DNA of 25,773 nt from assembly GCA_964596065.1 (NCBI GenBank), contig CAZQSM010000030.1, positions 1 through 25,773 of the forward strand, in the 5' to 3' direction. Each line of letters starts with the position of its first letter. Within the stretch, counting starts at the first letter, position 1. Positions 24,640 to 25,773 of this stretch are shown piece by piece. The notes beneath the pieces are model-generated. The model searched no databases, was not told where the DNA came from, and was given only the letters and a program-made list of their open reading frames with translations. The position numbers and the translations under genes were made by a program. The DNA is from SZUA-254 sp964596065. GTDB lineage: Bacteria > Bacteroidota > Ignavibacteria > UBA10030 > SZUA-254.

Positions 24640-25420
24640 TCAGGTCCCCGAGCGCCCACCCACGGCCGGAAGGTTCACGCTGCTCTCGGCACCGCTGGAC
24701 TGCGTCACCATCGACGAGGCCGCGTCCCGCTGCCGGCGGTGGGTCGCCGCCGGCTCGGGAACGCACAATGTCGTGACCCTGAACGCGAAGACGCTCGTCG
24801 CGATGTCCGGCAACCCGGCCCTGAGGGCCTCCGTGCTCGGGGCGGCCCTCAGCGTCGCGGACGGCGTGTCGATCTCGATCGCAGCCAGGATACTCGGCGT
24901 GCCGATGCCGGGCCGGGTACCGGGCATCGACCTGATGACCCGGCTGCTGGAAATCGCCGGGAAGGAGCGCCTCCGATGTTACTTTCTCGGCGCCCGGGAG
25001 GATGTCGTCGCGAAGTTGTGCTCGACGCTCGCCGGGCGTTATCCGGGCCTCGAGGTCGCCGGATACCACGACGGATACTTCGACCGCGCCTGCACCGGGG
25101 AGATCGTCGCCCTCGTGAAACGGAGCTCCCCCCATCTCCTCTTCGTCGCGTTCGGACAACCGGAGGCCGAGATCTGGTGCCACGCGAACGGCCCCGCGAC
25201 CGGCGCGGCGGTGACGATGTCCGTCGGAGGCAGCTTCGACGTCTTGAGCGGGACGATCCGACGCTCGCCCGTCTGGATGCGGAAGCTCGGAATCGAATGG
25301 TTATGGCGGCTCGCCCTCGAACCGAGGAAACGGTTCCGGGTCATTTTCGTCGACACCATCGCGTTTCTCGGTATGATCGTCCGCGAATACGTCCGGCGTC
25401 GGCGATCAGACCGGGTCTGA
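24554..25420 (+). CDS. WecG/TagA/CpsF-family glycosyltransferase
   Basis: A 288-aa GT26-type enzyme. The family adds a sugar (ManNAc, ManNAcA, glucose) to a lipid-linked intermediate in wall-teichoic-acid, ECA or exopolysaccharide synthesis at the inner face of the membrane. It shows VVTLNAKTLV, the catalytic-Asp segment VADGVS, GRVPGIDLM, CYFLGARE, VGGSFDVLSG and the C-terminal RLALEPRKRFR membrane-binding part. The usual PKQE motif reads PEAE, an unusual change near the substrate site. ATG 24554 is chosen because GAGGT lies 5 nt upstream. An in-frame TTG further upstream is less likely, and no start codon lies closer to the domain. The extra ~40 N-terminal residues are low-complexity. Confidence 0.85.
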   Translation: MKPAPTNGDGASISAVSTPNLRGGPISSDQVPERPPTAGRFTLLSAPLDCVTIDEAASRCRRWVAAGSGTHNVVTLNAKTLVAMSGNPALRASVLGAALSVADGVSISIAARILGVPMPGRVPGIDLMTRLLEIAGKERLRCYFLGAREDVVAKLCSTLAGRYPGLEVAGYHDGYFDRACTGEIVALVKRSSPHLLFVAFGQPEAEIWCHANGPATGAAVTMSVGGSFDVLSGTIRRSPVWMRKLGIEWLWRLALEPRKRFRVIFVDTIAFLGMIVREYVRRRRSDRV

Positions 25421-25465
25421 CGACACCCCCCTCCTCCCCTCCCCCCTCGAAAACCTCCGTGACGC

Positions 25466-25484
25466 AGCGCACCCGGTGTGCGCT
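25466..25484. terminator. Hairpin after the glycosyltransferase gene
   Basis: AGCGCAC-CCGGT-GTGCGCT, a perfect 7-bp stem 46 nt past the stop codon. No T-run follows, so terminator activity is uncertain. Confidence 0.35.
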
Positions 25485-25512
25485 ACGCCCGGACGCGCCC
25501 CGACTCCGGATC

Positions 25513-25528
25513 AGTGATTCGGGTCACA
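25513..25528. promoter_or_regulatory. CRP/FNR-like dyad
   Basis: AGTGA-TTCGGG-TCACA matches 9 of 10 specified bases of TGTGA-N6-TCACA. It is about 115 nt before the next start codon. A possible weak promoter (TTGTGG, then TACTAAT) follows it. Confidence 0.45.
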
Positions 25529-25642
25529 GAACGTATTGTGGATCAACCCCATTCTCGATACTAATGGTGCAGTTCAGTGCGGCAAACGTCCCGCCAGCCG
25601 GGGATAGCCCACGACATTGTGCCACATTCGAGGAATTCGATC

Positions 25643-25773
25643 ATGCGACGTCTCTACCCCGTGTTTCGCACCCTGCTCCTGCTCACCACCATGATGTTCA
25701 TCCAGTCATCCCCCGTCGCGGCAGCCGGGAAGATCGTGTTCGGATGGGTCACGTTCCAGGACACAAAATGGCC
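25643..25773 (+). CDS. Exported protein, 5' part only
   Basis: The window ends after 43 codons. The product starts MRRLYPVFRTLLLL and has a classical Sec signal peptide with a likely cleavage after VAAA, then GKIVFGWVTFQDTKW. The Shine-Dalgarno GAGGAA lies about 9 nt before the ATG. Too little is present to name a family. The position after a glycosyltransferase gene suggests a periplasmic or surface polysaccharide role, but that is only context. Confidence 0.75.
   Translation, partial: MRRLYPVFRTLLLLTTMMFIQSSPVAAAGKIVFGWVTFQDTKW

Noticed and set aside
25536..25563. TTGTGG and TACTAAT as a sigma-70 promoter before the last gene
   Set aside because: The hexamers match consensus poorly and the -10 register is ambiguous; mentioned only as a weak possibility.

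Overview
A GC-rich bacterial chromosome segment made mostly of housekeeping genes with a few accessory ones. Three features suggest a lineage in or near the FCB superphylum (Bacteroidota, Chlorobiota or Ignavibacteria relatives) with high GC: a giant two-component-propeller hybrid histidine kinase, an orphan sucD, and a run of genes for purine synthesis, phospholipid synthesis, Tat export and tRNA amidation. The taxon is inferred, because no rRNA is present. No insertion sequence, prophage, integrase or CRISPR array was seen.

Layout. 1-2.1 kb: tRNA-Gly with a strong terminator, a VWA-domain lipoprotein, and a gene-poor stretch that may hold a decayed propeller-kinase fragment. 2.1-6.8 kb: one 1566-aa hybrid sensor kinase with 14 Reg_prop blades, Y_Y_Y, two PAS, HisKA, HATPase and REC. 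7.15-9 kb: tRNA-Val, a NicO-type nickel/cobalt permease, and a divergent SpoU rRNA methyltransferase. 9-15.9 kb: a minus-strand run, in transcription order purC-like, psd, pssA, purS, purQ, tatA, gatA, sucD, rhodanese, ndk, headed by a good sigma-70-type promoter. 16 kb: tRNA-Gln, a bidirectional terminator and a small unknown gene.

16.8-21.7 kb: a tightly coupled plus-strand operon, nfnA-nfnB-korA-korB. It encodes a flavin/Fe-S NAD(P)H:ferredoxin oxidoreductase followed by a 2-oxoacid:acceptor oxidoreductase whose gamma domain is fused to the beta subunit. A textbook sigma-54 -24/-12 element lies upstream. 22-25.4 kb: a sigma-54 activator with a degenerate receiver domain, a toroid (terpenoid-cyclase-like) protein of unknown function, and a WecG/TagA-family glycosyltransferase. 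These look like the edge of a surface-polysaccharide locus. The window ends inside a gene for an exported protein.

How the parts may work together. 2-Oxoacid oxidation by Kor would reduce ferredoxin, and Nfn would pass the electrons to NAD(P). The sigma-54 element ties this module to an enhancer-binding activator, and one is encoded just downstream. Three CRP/FNR-like palindromes (GTGA-N6-TCAC) lie in front of the Nfn/Kor operon, the sigma-54 activator and the terminal exported protein, which suggests a shared global regulator. These regulatory links are inferences from motif position.
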